A stretch of DNA of 64,000 nucleotides from Escallonia rubra (GCA_033065855.1 JAVXUO010002601.1:186001-250000); one strand, 5' to 3'; shown: positions 47,466 through 59,744, counted from the stretch's first letter. Program-made: numbers and translations. Notes: generated by a model from the sequence alone, not told the origin.

Positions 47466-48351
47466 ATCGATCCATATTGTTCGATAGAAAAAAATTCAAA
47501 TGCAATAACAACCAAATTTAGCTAGGGCAGAAAAGAACCGACGGCTTATGACAAACAAATTAAATGGTTAGGTGAAGCGATCTCCGGCGTGTTGAACTTG
47601 GCTGGTTTGTCAGATGGTGGTACTGCCTACGGTGCGTGGTGGTGCGTCTGTGTGCATAGTTACTATGTGCTTTGGGGCTAGTGCATGCGTGATTTACAAT
47701 TGGGTTTTTTAGGATGTCAACAGATCAATCGAGAAGTCGAATTTGAAGGTTCAAGTTTGTCTGTTCGTGTTTTATTTTCACTTTAGTGCATTGTTTATAT
47801 AGGCCCAATGGTGTTAGATCTTTAGCTTTTTTCTTTATCTGTCTTGTAAGTTCTTATGTTATTAACTTCTATTTTGTTGCAATGCAATTTCAAAGACGAA
47901 GGATGTTGGTGTCATATCTTATGATATATATTTCTTACTTTCAACAAAAAAAAAAAAAACTAGTAATCTAGGACTACGACACTATACCCCAAAGAAGGGG
48001 CCTCTGCTTGAACAAAATCGGCATGCCATCCAACTTTTATGGATAGTACACTACTGTTATTACTAAAGATCAATATATAGTGCCTATACGAATACTATTT
48101 AAAAACGAATTGAAATGCGCTAGCTCAAGCTGAAAAGAGAATGCCATCGTCCAGATAAAAACTGAAGCTGTGATTGCAATTCAGTTGAGTTAGCTAGAAG
48201 TATTTGCAGAGAAAATAAGAAACAATAGCACTTCCACACCCCCGGCACAAAAGAATGACGGTCATATCCAGACTCCAGCACATTTCTTTTGTTAATATTT
48301 CCCTCATTTAAACGCAAAGAGAGTGCCCATCACTAAAGAATTCACCTTATC
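47466..48351. other. Spacer between the two tandem copies
   Basis: About 890 bp with no similarity to the region right of 51838. It would have to supply the promoter of the left CX9C copy if that copy is transcribed. A moderately GC-rich stretch at 47570-47660 could hold a promoter, but no TATA box or leader exon is convincing. Confidence 0.4.
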
Positions 48352-51300
48352 AAAACTACAAAACATGGTGAAGTTTTTCATTCTCATACTATTAGAAAGT
48401 CAGATTAACACTAAATGGTTCAAGAACTAATGGCATATGGCACAGATAAGGACTTAAACTATAAACTTGGGCTGATCCAAGACCCTCAAGGTATTTATTT
48501 TAGACACTTCGTTAAACTTGCAAGTAGGAACATAGGAAAAGGTCATTTAACAATTGGTCTCTCAGCAGTTCACAGCAACTCCTTTTTTCACTATTTTTGG
48601 ACGTCCATAGCAAATATGGGCCTTATTTTACGAAGAAAGCCAGGTCGCAAAGAAATCCTTGGTACCTTTCTCACCATGAATAGCATAACACTCTCTCAGA
48701 GGTGCTCTCAAGAAGTCACACTTGGAGCTATCTGTTCCATGTCTTCTCGTACACTGCATTGTCAACCAAAAATCACACAGAATGTTTATAGAACAAAATC
48801 CAAGGATATTATAATAAACTTTCGCCAATAACTTACCGCTCAAGTAAATATCATCTTAAGAACTAAGCCTCCATTGTACGTTGCGCACGTCTTAGATGGA
48901 GTTCCAAGTAAATAAAAGCTAAATTACAGCCATAAGATATTTTAAAAGCCATAGGCCTTGACCATCACCTCTCCCAAACCCTTCCCCTTTTCATATTCTC
49001 GATGTCTAGCAGTAATAGTGCAAGCAGCAAGTAGGGTAATTCCGCACCCTTCACAAAAATAATGCCCGGTGCAAATTTGCCAGTTCTATTTCTTACTCCT
49101 CTGCCTAACAGCAGTATCCATTTCTCCATCCATCGAAACCAAAGATCACTAGCAACTCAACGATCCACACCATCGCTCTGTCCATGAAAAATTCAATCTT
49201 CTGAGATATATCCATTGGAATTTAACTCATCACGGCCCATGAGCAACTCCATGGGAAACTATATTGGAACCACCTCCGTTGCAGTATCGAAGGAAAATAA
49301 CGAGCAAACTGACTCTCGTACCCATAATGCGCCAACACCACCACATCAATCTCTTTCACAACCAAAAAAGCCAATCTCTTTCACCTTCAATATGCACATA
49401 CCTGCTCCTAGATTCATAAATCTTTGCAGTTAAATACCGATCACCAATTTTTTTTGGCATCTGCATTCTTGCCCATGGGGAAAGATGGTGCGGCTGGTGC
49501 AAATGGTGAGGCTGGTTTTGCATGGTAGTCATGTGGTAAACTGTTGCGGGGTTCGAGGGTGGTGCTGGGTTTGAACAAGGACAGAAAGAACCCAGGCGAG
49601 CGATAGTCAATAGAGGAGAGGAAAGTGGGAGACATACACACACAGAGAAAGAGGAGGGGGGGGGGGGTAGAAGAAGGGGACAGGAGGGACGTTCGGTAAG
49701 TATTGTTGTGATTTGTGGCGGAATAAGCCGAAAAAGGATACCTTCTAGAATCTAAAGTGGCCAATGTAGGTCAAGGTTTCGCCTGTTATGAATTAGGATA
49801 CTCAAAACCAACCAAACAATTTTTAAGTGATGTAATTTTGAACTTCATTACTCTAACATAGACAGTATCTATGGTATTGGCACGTAGCTTAAGTACATGA
49901 AAAAATATTTAACAAAATACAAGGCCACTCCATATAAGCTGTATTTGAAAACTCTTATTGATTCTCCAGGAGGCTTTGGCATCTATATGAAGCAATTATT
50001 ATCCTTAAGAAAGTACAACAAATAGAGGCGCTTTACCGTTCTAAAGTTACCAATAATGTCACTGCACCAATAAGGACCATGTTTCCTTGTGTACTCCAGG
50101 TAAGAAATCAAATTAGGAAAGCCTGCCTTAGCTGCCTCCTTAGTCAACCTTTCTTCAGTTTCTGCAGAGAATGAAACCAAATTTAAAAAAAAATGGAACA
50201 TACATGAAGGGGAATATGCTCATAGAGCTTTTAACTTCTAAGTCAAACACACAATCATGACTCACTCACAGCCCCTCCCACACTAAATTTAATGTATTTT
50301 TGTGGAAGGGCTGGTAGGATAGCAGCACTCACCCTCTGGATCGAAGAACCCGGAAGATGAACCTGATGGCATAGCTGCAGAAGGGCACAGGAGGTAAGAT
50401 TTTTTAGAATAATTGCAAAACGACAGAAGTCTGTTATTTTAAAACCAGGACACTTCAAATGGAATGAAGCATATTCCTAAGACGGTAGTTGGTATGTTTG
50501 GCTCTGCCGAAACATATACCTAGGTATAGCTCCAACCCCACAAGATAGGTTTCTTGGAAAAACATGGTGTATCATGATTCCATAAAGCAGAAAATGTGGT
50601 AGGTCTTAAAAATGCACGCACATCCACAAGCACAACATGGAAAACTTGAAGCAAAAAACACAAGCAGTCGATAGTTACCAAGAAAAGATATATTAATGAC
50701 GACAGCCACAAAATTTTGGCCTCTTTCTAATATCAGAGTAAACAGGAAAAACGCATACCAAATTAAAACCCATAAAAACCAAAGCAAATGCTACAGCAAC
50801 CAGGAAAAGGAGAACATGATAGAGAATCAATATAGGCAGGGGTGAGGGCAGAAATTTACAGTAAGGGGAGCAACATTCGGCTTTCATGAAACGTTGCTGC
50901 ATTAGTAGCAAAGATACTGGCACTAATTTAAGTTGTTTGGTAACAACAATGAAAAGTCTAATTCACGCCATCTTATCTTTGTTCCGGCACGTCAATTATA
51001 AACAAAATCAGCAAGAAAATGATCAAGTACGTATAAACAAATGAGGGGGTAAATTTGGAAATTATGTCAAACAAGAAAACACATTATAAACCCCTCAACT
51101 CTGTTCCAATACTTTAGTGCAAGTGAGATCACGGGAGGCAAAATTCAAATACCGTTTTAATTTGGACCCTTAAATCAAAAGCAAAATTTTATGAATAATT
51201 GCCAAAATAGGTGTATCCATGAATGCAAACTATTTCTGGTAGTGGATTCACAAACTCCTGAAGCATGTGATAAAAACCATTTATCAGGTTGCCGTGTATA

Positions 51301-51838
51301 CAAAAAATAACACCAACAAAGAAAAAATATTAATGCAAAAACCTCTTTTACTTCAGAACCAGAACCATAAGGGAGGCAATTGCTCCTCATACCTAGGCCG
51401 TGGCCTCGCACCTGAATATAGGGTTCCCCCGTCCAACATGCTAAACCATCCGAGATCAACAAAGCAAAATCAATTACAATAACAACCATACAAACATGCT
51501 ACGAAGGGGCGGAGCTAAAGCCTGCACCCCTTTTTGTCACCAAAAGAGCTATTACTGACACTTTTTAAAAGGGTGTTAATTTTGCCGGAAACTCATTATA
51601 TCAATCTCTTCATTCCACTGGATTTACCCCTTTGACATTCTGAAAGTCTCTAGGATAACGCAAGTAGCGATTACAGATCAAATGAAATCTAGCATAGGAA
51701 TTTGCAAAAAGCGAAAGGGGGAAACCCATTGGAAACGGACGGAGTATCAGGCACTTATAAAAATCAGATAAGTGATACCAAATTGCAAAAAGTTTGAGCT
51801 GAAAAAACAGGGTAAATTTAAGGTTCGCAAGCAAAAAT
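48352..51838 (+). repeat. Tandem segmental duplication, right copy
   Basis: About 3.49 kb, offset by roughly 4.31-4.37 kb from the left copy and in the same orientation. It probably represents the parental locus, because its gene has a leader exon with a good splice donor just outside the duplicated segment. Confidence 0.85.
48628..50372 (-). CDS. Twin CX9C (CHCH-type) small protein, right copy
   Basis: Minus-strand coding exons 50372-50333, 50161-50037 and 48753-48628 join in phase to 96 residues: it starts MPSGSSSGFFDPEETEERLT, continues KEAAKAGFPNLISYLEYTRK, and ends HGEKGTKDFFATWLSS. The cysteine spacing is C-x9-C-x10-C-x9-C (WCSDIIGNFRTC ... KCDFLRAPLREC), as in CHCH proteins imported into the mitochondrial intermembrane space. 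The splice junction falls exactly at the second cysteine codon, so the motif appears only after splicing, which argues for the exon assignment. A leader exon near 51894-52015 probably belongs to this gene. The exact CHCH family, and any role in cytochrome oxidase or complex I assembly, cannot be told from the sequence. An additional small exon in the 1.28 kb last intron cannot be excluded. Confidence 0.65.
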
Positions 51839-51893
51839 CAAAACCTAAGTTTGAGCTGACGAATTAAAAATGACGAGGCAAGGGAAAAGATGG

Positions 51894-52015
51894 ATACTTA
51901 CTGCCAGGAAAATGAACGCGCGTGATTGCTACGGCAAACGAAACCAGAGTCGCGCAACGAACGAACACCTGCGGCCTCGAAGAGATCAAAATTTTGCAGG
52001 TGAACGGCCGACTTA
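51894..52015 (-). promoter_or_regulatory. Probable non-coding leader exon and promoter of the right CX9C gene
   Basis: The minus strand carries a GC-richer segment ending in CCTGGCA followed by the strong donor GTAAGTATCC at about 51895-51904. It contains no useful ATG and lies about 1.5 kb upstream of the first coding exon. This layout (5' UTR exon, long first intron, short first coding exon) is common in plant housekeeping genes. It is missing from the left duplicate. The 5' limit is a guess. Confidence 0.45.
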
Positions 52016-54375
52016 AACGGGGGTGACAATCAGAATTTTGAGCGTTGGTTATATCAAAATTCGGGATAAAATTACGATAAAGGACATAAATTTAGAAAAG
52101 AAACAAAATGTGACAAAAAATGTGACCAATGACATGAAATTTGTGGTAATCATGTTCCCACCTGTTAAAAATAAAATACAAATACTATATTTTGCTGGTA
52201 TGATATATACGTACGTTTAAAATGACAACAGTGCCTTCATTCAAAATATACTTTATATACATATAGTATGTAATTTTTAAATGCTAATTTTTCGTGTTTG
52301 TCTTTCTCAATCCTTATTTTCTGCCTATTTTTAAAATAGGTAGCGATAAACGCTAGTTTTCATGTTATGCCTTTCCTTTCGATGCAATCGGTCTAATCCA
52401 AGTCTTTTTTGAGCGGCTACTAAGATCGGTGGTCTATGGCGACATGTATGTGCGACCGAGCGTGTTTGGTAAGGAGGAATGACATTGGTTGACGAAGAAG
52501 TGTGAGTGCGTGTTTCAATCGTCAGTGAAGGAAAAAGTATTGAGGTGGAGTCGACTTATTTTGGCGGTGGTTGTTTGAGGCGTCAGTTGGTGGTTATTTG
52601 GAGGTGTATAATTTGCAGATCGACTTGGTGGTGGTGTTAGGGTCACTGTGGAGGTTGTCAGAGGTGCTGGAGTCTGTCGGCCTATGATGGGGTTGACTGC
52701 GAATGATGAGAGACAGAGAGAGATGTATCACCCCTATCTCTTTCATAACTTTCAATCTTAGATTCGTTTGAGATGAGATTCGACAGAGACGACGATGAGA
52801 GTGTTACGAGACGAAGAGGGAAGAAAAATAACATATGGGCGGCTATGATGCTGTCATTGTTGAATGTCATGGGACGAGGTTCTGAACCGTTCTCAAACAT
52901 TAGAACCAACTTAAAATAAATGTATTAGAATTCAAAAGGGTGTATTTAAAAAAAGAAATGGGATCTCAAGGAAACATAAAAAATTAGGAAGGAAATGGCC
53001 TCTCATTTAATACCATATCATATATCTACCGGCCACTCCTTTTTGGTCTCCAAGGACATACAAAGAGTAGGAAAGACAAAGCGTAAAGGGAAGAAAAGCC
53101 CTGTGCCACTAGACTCAAATCAAGAGTCCAAGGGGCAGATTTGTTATCCAAATTTGTGATCGTTTTGTAATCTGTGTGGAATGGCCAGTCCAGCCCAGGA
53201 GAATAAGGTCGAAAAAGCGGGCTTTAATTCCCCAATTGGCCTGGACAACAAGTATTGTACATTCTCTGTACAATTTCTTGGGTATTTTTTTTTTTTTTAC
53301 TCCAACTTGAAGTCTACATCCTTCATAAATGAGGAAGGGGAGACTTGAGGCGATGGTTTCTGGCTTCCCAAATATAAGATTACATGTTCGAGTTTCTGAA
53401 GGGTATTTGAAGTGGAGGGAGGAGGAGGTCGATCTCGATTATGTAACTAACACGTTAATAAATTCCTAAAATTGAAAAAAAAAAAGTAGCAAAGATTGGT
53501 GAGGGGAGAACATTGGCCGGATAAAGATTCATTACATTAGTAATTACTAATATATATAACGCTCTTCTGCTTTGCTGATTTTGAATCTAGTAGCATATGG
53601 CTTATCCTTTCCTTTCATTTCCTTTTCTTCCTTCTTTATGTACGTCCTTGGGGACCTCAAAAAGGAGTGGCAGGTATTATACGAGAGACCATTTCCTTCC
53701 CAATTTTTTCTGTTTCTTTGAAAGCCCATTTCGTTTTAATACACCTTGTTGGGTTCTAAGATTTTAATTTAGTTTGGTCCTAATATCCGAGAACGCATCA
53801 AAATCTCGCGATATGACATTCAATAATGGTGCACAACTGTTGATAACATATGATTGTATTTTCATATAAACCATCATCATGAATGCATATTTAGATTTCT
53901 TTGCGCTCATTTCCTCTTTAAAATGTTGAAAGATCTAAGAGAGTACAGTTAGTTTCAGAAAAAAAATTGTATCGCTCAAGATAAGCTAGTTATGTCATGT
54001 TATTGAAAGTTAACTACAGTAGATTTGGATTAATTAGCTAGGTCTTAGGCTTTTGTTAGAAAAGTATAATCCTACTCATGGCTTGTGATCTCATTTCTCG
54101 TATGTGAGCCCCTCATGTCAACCTGGCCAAGAACACAGAGCATATGGAAGGAAAGAGAAAGAGGAAGAAGCAAGTAGAGGCAGATCTGTAAAGCAAGTTA
54201 CCTGATGAACAAAGCAAACCACCATAAAAGTTCTTCCCCCAGTGTAGTAAAGCTTCCAGACATGCCATCATTGCCGCACTTTCTTCTTCTTTATAACAAT
54301 AAAGAGAGCCAAAACGAACTCCCACACACACACACACACACACAGAGTCACACACCGGCAACTCTGACAATCTAA
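52016..54375. other. Intergenic DNA, including the promoter of the 2OG-dioxygenase-like gene
   Basis: Between 52016 and 53300 no gene or repeat with clear ends was recognised. A poly(A)-ending segment at about 53335-53485 (ATGTTCGAGTTTCTGA, then ATTGAAAAAAAAAAAG) could be a SINE remnant, but the internal promoter boxes are not convincing. A (CA)n tract at 54323-54344 sits 32 bp upstream of the next ATG. Confidence 0.45.
54323..54344 (+). repeat. (CA)n microsatellite in the 5' leader of the dioxygenase-like gene
   Basis: About eleven CA repeats end 32 bp before the ATG at 54376, so length changes here would alter the leader or core promoter. Confidence 0.85.
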
Positions 54376-56296
54376 ATGGCAAGGTCGCCTGAATCATTGC
54401 GAGGAAACACTACAGATTTCCGTGCACCGCCGCCGTCCCCAGTGGCACCCGGCCGCCGATCATCGTTCGCAAATGACGACGTTCTTGCCGATTTCCTCGA
54501 ACACTCGCTCCGCGTGCCCGACCTCATCCTCCCGGACCGGGTCTTCCCTCGCCAAAATCCGATCCAGAACCCACCAAAACTTGACTTCCAATTGTTGAAC
54601 TCAGCCGAAGACGAAGCAACAGCGGCAACTTTCGATTCCATCGGCCAGATTGGTTGCTTTCAGCTTGTTAACCATGGCATTCCAAGCGAGCTTATCCGAT
54701 CGGTGTCGAGTGCCGGTTCGGGGGTCTTTACAATACCTCCGGAAAAGAAGAGGGCGGTGTCGAGGTCGCCGGAGAAGCCGTACGGGTTCGTGGAGTACCA
54801 TTGTGAGGAGGAGAGAGACACAAGTGAAGAGTTTATTTGGCGTAGAGATCAAGCTTTGAAGTTGGAAATGGAGGGATTATGGCCAACTGAATATTCAAAA
54901 TTCAGGTAACTAGCTAATTCTCTGTATATATATGGCAGCTCCAATGGAACACTAACTTTTTTCCATGAAATTCAGAGTGCTGCCACTCCTCTGTGGCCGG
55001 ACAATAAGAAATCAAATTATTCGTGAATCACAAGAAAATTTTAAGCGTAATGGTAACAAATATAAAGAGCGTAATAGATCAGTTAGATTTACGAGATTGA
55101 GGGATTTTAAAACAATAAAGAGTCAAAGAATTATTATTCTCTCATCTTTTCTGCTGGTTACAATATATTATCACCGTTGCTCTCAAGTTCTTTTCTGTAA
55201 ATCACGAAACAAGAATTCCTTGTTTGACTCCGAATATAATACACTCTGGCAGCAAGAAAATGGAAAGGCTTTTGATGGCGATAGAGAATGTAGCTGGAAG
55301 TCTTCTACAGGTCCTGCAGCAAATCAATCAAAGAAGATGGACGATTAACAAAAATGTGACTATGCAGGAAGAAGAACTTGACGGTCCAATCTGTCATCTC
55401 TACAAGCACTGCCGGAATATGCCTACAGACGATCAGTCGACAAGCTCACTTAAATACGACGTGATCAGAACTCTGGTAAGGGGATCGGAATACTCGCATG
55501 CACTATGCTTGCATGTGTGCCGTGGCTCTTCAGAGTTTCATGTCTATTCCAAGAAAGGTTGGGTTTCTTTCCACCCTGATGAAGATGCCCTTGTCATCAC
55601 AATTGGGGATAAGCTGCAGGTAATTTTAGCTATCCATGAGACTGGGTTTACTTATAATTTAACTAGTTCAAGAAAAACCTTGTAAAATACAAAAAACTGT
55701 AATAGGTAGACTCCGAGAAACTCGTGATCATTGATCCAATATCATAGCGCGAAAAGAGGGAGGTTGGGTGCACATTGATCTTATATCATAGGACATAAAG
55801 GAAAAGGTACGATGATCATCTTTGGGAGCTCGATAAGTCATAAGCTGAGAAAAACGAGAAACAAAAGTGTGTATCATGTAGAACGATTTGAGGGACGTGC
55901 AACATTCCAAGACCCCATGTAAGATCGCCCAATTAATTAAGCGCAAGGCAGAAATTATGAGTCGCAACCAATGAAAAAAGAGGCAGCAAATATATGATCA
56001 TGTACTCACTTTGTTCATATTATATTGGATCCTCACAACCATGCAACTTTTCCCTTTCTTCTTTTGTTCAGGCGTGGAGTGGTGGGCAGTGTAAGCATGT
56101 GATAGGAAGGCCAATCTTTACAAGTGAAGAAGACTCTATTTCGATGGCTTTCCTATATTCTCCTCCAAACAACATCATGGCCAACAGTGTCAAAGAAAAT
56201 AAGGGGAAGTCTGTTTCACTCGGCCAACAAGTCGTATTGTCCTTATGCTTATCTCTCGTTTACCATGTTTTGGTCTATATGTATGGCAAGTTTTGA
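54376..56296 (+). CDS. 2-oxoglutarate/Fe(II) dioxygenase-like protein lacking canonical cofactor ligands
   Basis: Three exons, 54376-54905, 55253-55619 and 56072-56296, join in phase to 373 residues, a normal length for plant DOXC-type dioxygenases. The N-terminal DIOX_N region is clear (PKLDFQLLNSAEDEATAATF, GCFQLVNHGIPSELIRS). The C-terminal jelly-roll half has SSEFHVYSKKGWVSFHPDED, ALVITIGDKLQAWSGGQ and SISMAFLYSPP. In active enzymes HxD, a distal His and RxS bind iron and 2OG. Here the aligned positions read S-E-Y, Gly (CKHVIGRP) and S-I-S, so all appear lost. The reading frame and splice sites are intact, which suggests a pseudoenzyme or a divergent subfamily rather than a decayed gene. 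The C-terminus is hydrophobic (VVLSLCLSLVYHVLVYMYG), possibly a membrane-associating tail. The alternative intron-1 acceptor at 54976 gives a frame with stops and was not used. Confidence 0.75.
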
Positions 56297-58794
56297 AGAA
56301 GCACAAACAGGTTAGACCTACCTATTTGTCACATAGACGAAAAAGAAAGGCCAACTCATGTTAGCAAGTGTGACCAAGAAGGCTAACTCTTGATCTCCTC
56401 CTACAGAGCCATACAAGTGAGCTTCAGCACATACCCTTATAATTCTAAGCTGTGATAACTAAATTTGGCTATTCCAGAGATGCATTTGGTCGCAAAAGCC
56501 CTCCACTCATCGCTTTCGGTACAAGTGTCGTGACAGATGCAAGTTATACTACTTGTTAGCAAGAAAAGAAATATTTAGTGGCAAATTGCATTCGTGCAGC
56601 ATTTGTGATATCTTAATCCACTCTTGGTGCAATCCACTTTTTCAACAGCTAATTACAAGCTATAATTAATTGCAATTTCCAAAAGTTACTTCGTGACAAC
56701 CTTTTTCAATGCAAATGATTGTGTTGGTAGATACAACACTAGAATCTTGAATTCCATCCTAATTAATCATGGTATTTTCAAATCTCCTAACAAGATAAGG
56801 CACCCCCCAGACAGCTCATTTATGGAAATAGAACGACATGAGATTGGTTACTTACTTTAGTTAGTAGAGAAAAAGAAAATGACATATAGGAATTTGGTTC
56901 CTTTAATTTTATTAGCAGAAATAGGATTAAACAAGTGGTATAACTATCTTCAAACGAATCAAACCGATAGAACCACAAACCTATCATGAAGAACCAACGA
57001 ATTGGACCATATTTTGGTTTAAAGGACAACCAAGGATGTTCATGAGGTATTCCAAGTGAATGCTTCATTGATACAGGGATTTGAAAGTACCTCAAACTGA
57101 ACTTCATTGTTTCTTAAGTATAAAGGGGAATTTGTAAAAATTACTAGGAAGTAATTGAATAGGAAATTGGGGGGTTTTTGATCTCCCGGGAAATTAACTA
57201 GTTCTTAGTCCAGAATTAACTGGTTCTTATACAATCCCAACTTAAGAGCCTGAGAAAAAATTTAAGCTCAAAACTATGCAACAAAAAATTGGGCGGAATA
57301 CACCACAAACTCTCTCTCTTGGGAATGATTTTTTTTCTTCCTGGGTGGTAGTAAAAAAAAGAAAAAAAAATCACCCATGATGTTGAAAGTTCATATGATG
57401 ATAATTTGGCATGTAACATTCATTTTTATTTTATAATAGAAATGTATACATATGAATTTTTTTTAAGCAATCTAGTTCATAGGAGGTCCATAAAGGGAAA
57501 AGAAATAGACACACGTAATGAAGATGACATTCTGATCCGATAGGCATTGACTAATGAAAACATAAAAATACTACACAAACACACCATAAAAAGCAACAAA
57601 CTAATGATTTTCGGTTTAGATCAACTAAAAGTAACGCCAAACAACCCAAAAATTGATGATAATCCACAAGCAAAAAGCTAAAGGTAACAAAACCCAACAA
57701 ATGCCACTGTCAACCTGTCTAAAAAGATTGGCCAACAAAGTTAACACCGCCTTATCGACATGACACATGTCCATGATAAGGCCCGTGCCTCGAGTCCACC
57801 ACGACCAACCCCCACGGTCTATCTCGCATCACCACCACATGCAGCATAGCTGAAAGCATGTGCTGTTTTCAGTCCATTACACCCTGTCGACCACCACCAG
57901 AAACCACCAGCTATCGGAGTCATTGCCAATCCTTTGATACCTCTAACAAAAACAATCACCACCATAAAACAAACCCAAGGTTCCACCACCGTACTCCCTA
58001 CACAAGACCACCACACAGCCGCCCAACTGGAGCCCAAAGAAGTTTTCAACAGATGCAGCCACCCCACACCACCGAAATTAACCAAACGAAACTTTTTTAA
58101 AAAAAAGGGGGGAGGGGGATCCACTAAGGGGGAGGGGGAAGGCAACCGTAGTAGAGAAAAAAATACTTACCTTCTCCAATCAGCAGCAACACTACGCCTA
58201 CAAACCGAGACAGAAGAACAACCCATCATCCCTTCCCGACAGTCGTTCAGCCCATCAAATACATCCCTTTTCGACAGTCGTTCATCTCTTTCCGACAGTC
58301 GCTGCGATGGGCCACAAAGCACGGTATATGCTCAGGCCCATCACAGCAACCCACCCTTAACTTCACACAACAGATTCGGTGTATCAAGACCCCATCCAAA
58401 AAAACACTCGAACAAAACTAAAACACTGACAAAATACTAAAGATACCAAAGGCAATCCCTATACATATAGGAGAAATAGGCGGTGGTGACAGAGGAGAGG
58501 ACAACTAATTTTAGAGGGAAGGATTTTTTGTCCAAGAGAGAGTAGGAAGAAAAACCAATAGTTAAACCTTCCACTTAACTGAAAATTAGTGATTTATACT
58601 TAAAGAAAACAAGTCACGAATCTAGCCACCACTAAATTTCTAACAAGAGACTTTGTTCTTCATCCAAATTCCAAAAAAACTTTTGTTATCACACTTTATT
58701 TCTGACATTCAATTTTTTAAATTTAAGATCATAACAAAACTTAATTTCTTAAGTTTTTAGTAAAACTAGAAAAGAAGTCCTCAAATTTTAAGAT
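56297..58794. other. Intergenic DNA downstream of the dioxygenase-like gene
   Basis: AT-rich to about 57700, then CAC/CCA-rich. Overlapping ORFs on opposite strands at 57819-58145 and 57934-58440 are low-complexity and probably not genes. Three copies of the odd palindrome CGACAGTCG occur at 58237, 58272 and 58293. No transposon ends were identified. Confidence 0.5.
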
Positions 58795-59735
58795 GGGTAA
58801 ATTGCACTAGGCACCCCCAAACTTTCACGCGGTAGCACTCTGCACCACAAAGTTATTTTTAACTATCTCTCACCCCAAACTTATATAAGTGTGGCTCCCA
58901 ACACCCTTCGTCCATTGTTCGGCCAACAGCCTCGCCAGAGAAGTAATTTAACTCGAACAAGGAGGACATTTTGGTCATAACAATTAAAAAATGGAGATTA
59001 GGGTTGAATCTAAAAGCTAATGGGGCGGCGATGCACTGTTGCAGCTGCGATAAGAGGACGGAAAGGGGGAGGGGGGCACCGACGGGGGAAGCGACGCTGC
59101 TGACATGCGATATTGAAGGAAGGGCGGCGAGGCAAGGTGCTGTTGCGGTCGCGGGGGGTGGGGGAGAGAAGAAGGAGGAAGGAAAAGGGGGTCGGCGTCG
59201 CCGACTGAGGGATGGGGGCTGCCAGCGGAAAGAGAGGCATCGGTTTGAGATGCTGCAGGAGGGACGACGAGGCAAGGGGCTGTTCCGGTCGCGAAGGGGC
59301 AGGGGAGAGAAGAAGAAGGAAGAAGGGGGCTCAGCGTCACTGACGGGGAAAAGGGCGCTGCAGGGTGCCGGCGTGAGGCCGAAGGAAGGGCGACGGGGCA
59401 AAGGGCTGTTGCGGCCGTAGGGCTCAGGGGGCGAGAAGATGAAGGCCGAAAGAGGGGGAGTCGGCGTCGCCAACGGGGGTAAGGGCGGTGCCGGCGAAGG
59501 GTGGGGCGCCGGTGCAAGGGGGTGATAGAGATTATGTTTTCATTCCCTTAATATTCCATACATGCCCCCTAAGTTCAGCCGATTAATTGTTTTTGTCCGA
59601 GATTTAGCCAGAATTTGGACGGAGGGTGTTGGGAGCCACACTTATGAAAGTTTGGGGTGGTAGATAGCTAAAAATAACTTTGTGGTGTAGAGCGTTACCG
59701 CGTAAAAATTTGGGGGTGCCTAGTGCAATTGACCC
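58795..59735. mobile_element. GC-rich Mutator-like element, 941 bp, next to the SHH1-like gene
   Basis: Terminal inverted repeats of about 125 bp: GGGTAAATTGCACTAGGCAC on the left matches the reverse complement of the right end (GGGTCAATTGCACTAGGCAC), and pairing continues through CCACAAAGTTATTTTTA and GTGTGGCTCCCAACACCCT. Identical 9-mers TTTTAAGAT flank it at 58786-58794 and 59736-59744, as expected for a Mutator-like element. The interior (about 59020-59520) is strongly GC-rich and contains three diverged tandem units of about 120-135 bp (GGCAARGKGCTGTTSCGG, then a GAGAAGAAGR-rich block, then GGCGTCGCC-like ends). No transposase is present. The interior may be captured gene DNA. Confidence 0.8.
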
Positions 59736-59744
59736 TTTTAAGAT

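Noticed and set aside
54965..55348. ORF following the first dioxygenase exon as part of the protein
   Set aside because: The acceptor near 54976 leads to a frame without family similarity. The acceptor at 55252 restores the frame exactly and gives the expected SKKMERLLMAIE sequence.
57819..58440. Overlapping sense and antisense ORFs as genes
   Set aside because: They are CAC/CCA-rich low-complexity frames without domains, splice structure or clear promoter.
58859..59517. Pro/Ser-rich proteins of 166-204 residues on the minus strand
   Set aside because: They sit inside a Mutator-like element, overlap in two frames, start inside the terminal inverted repeat and show no domain; GC-rich composition explains their length.
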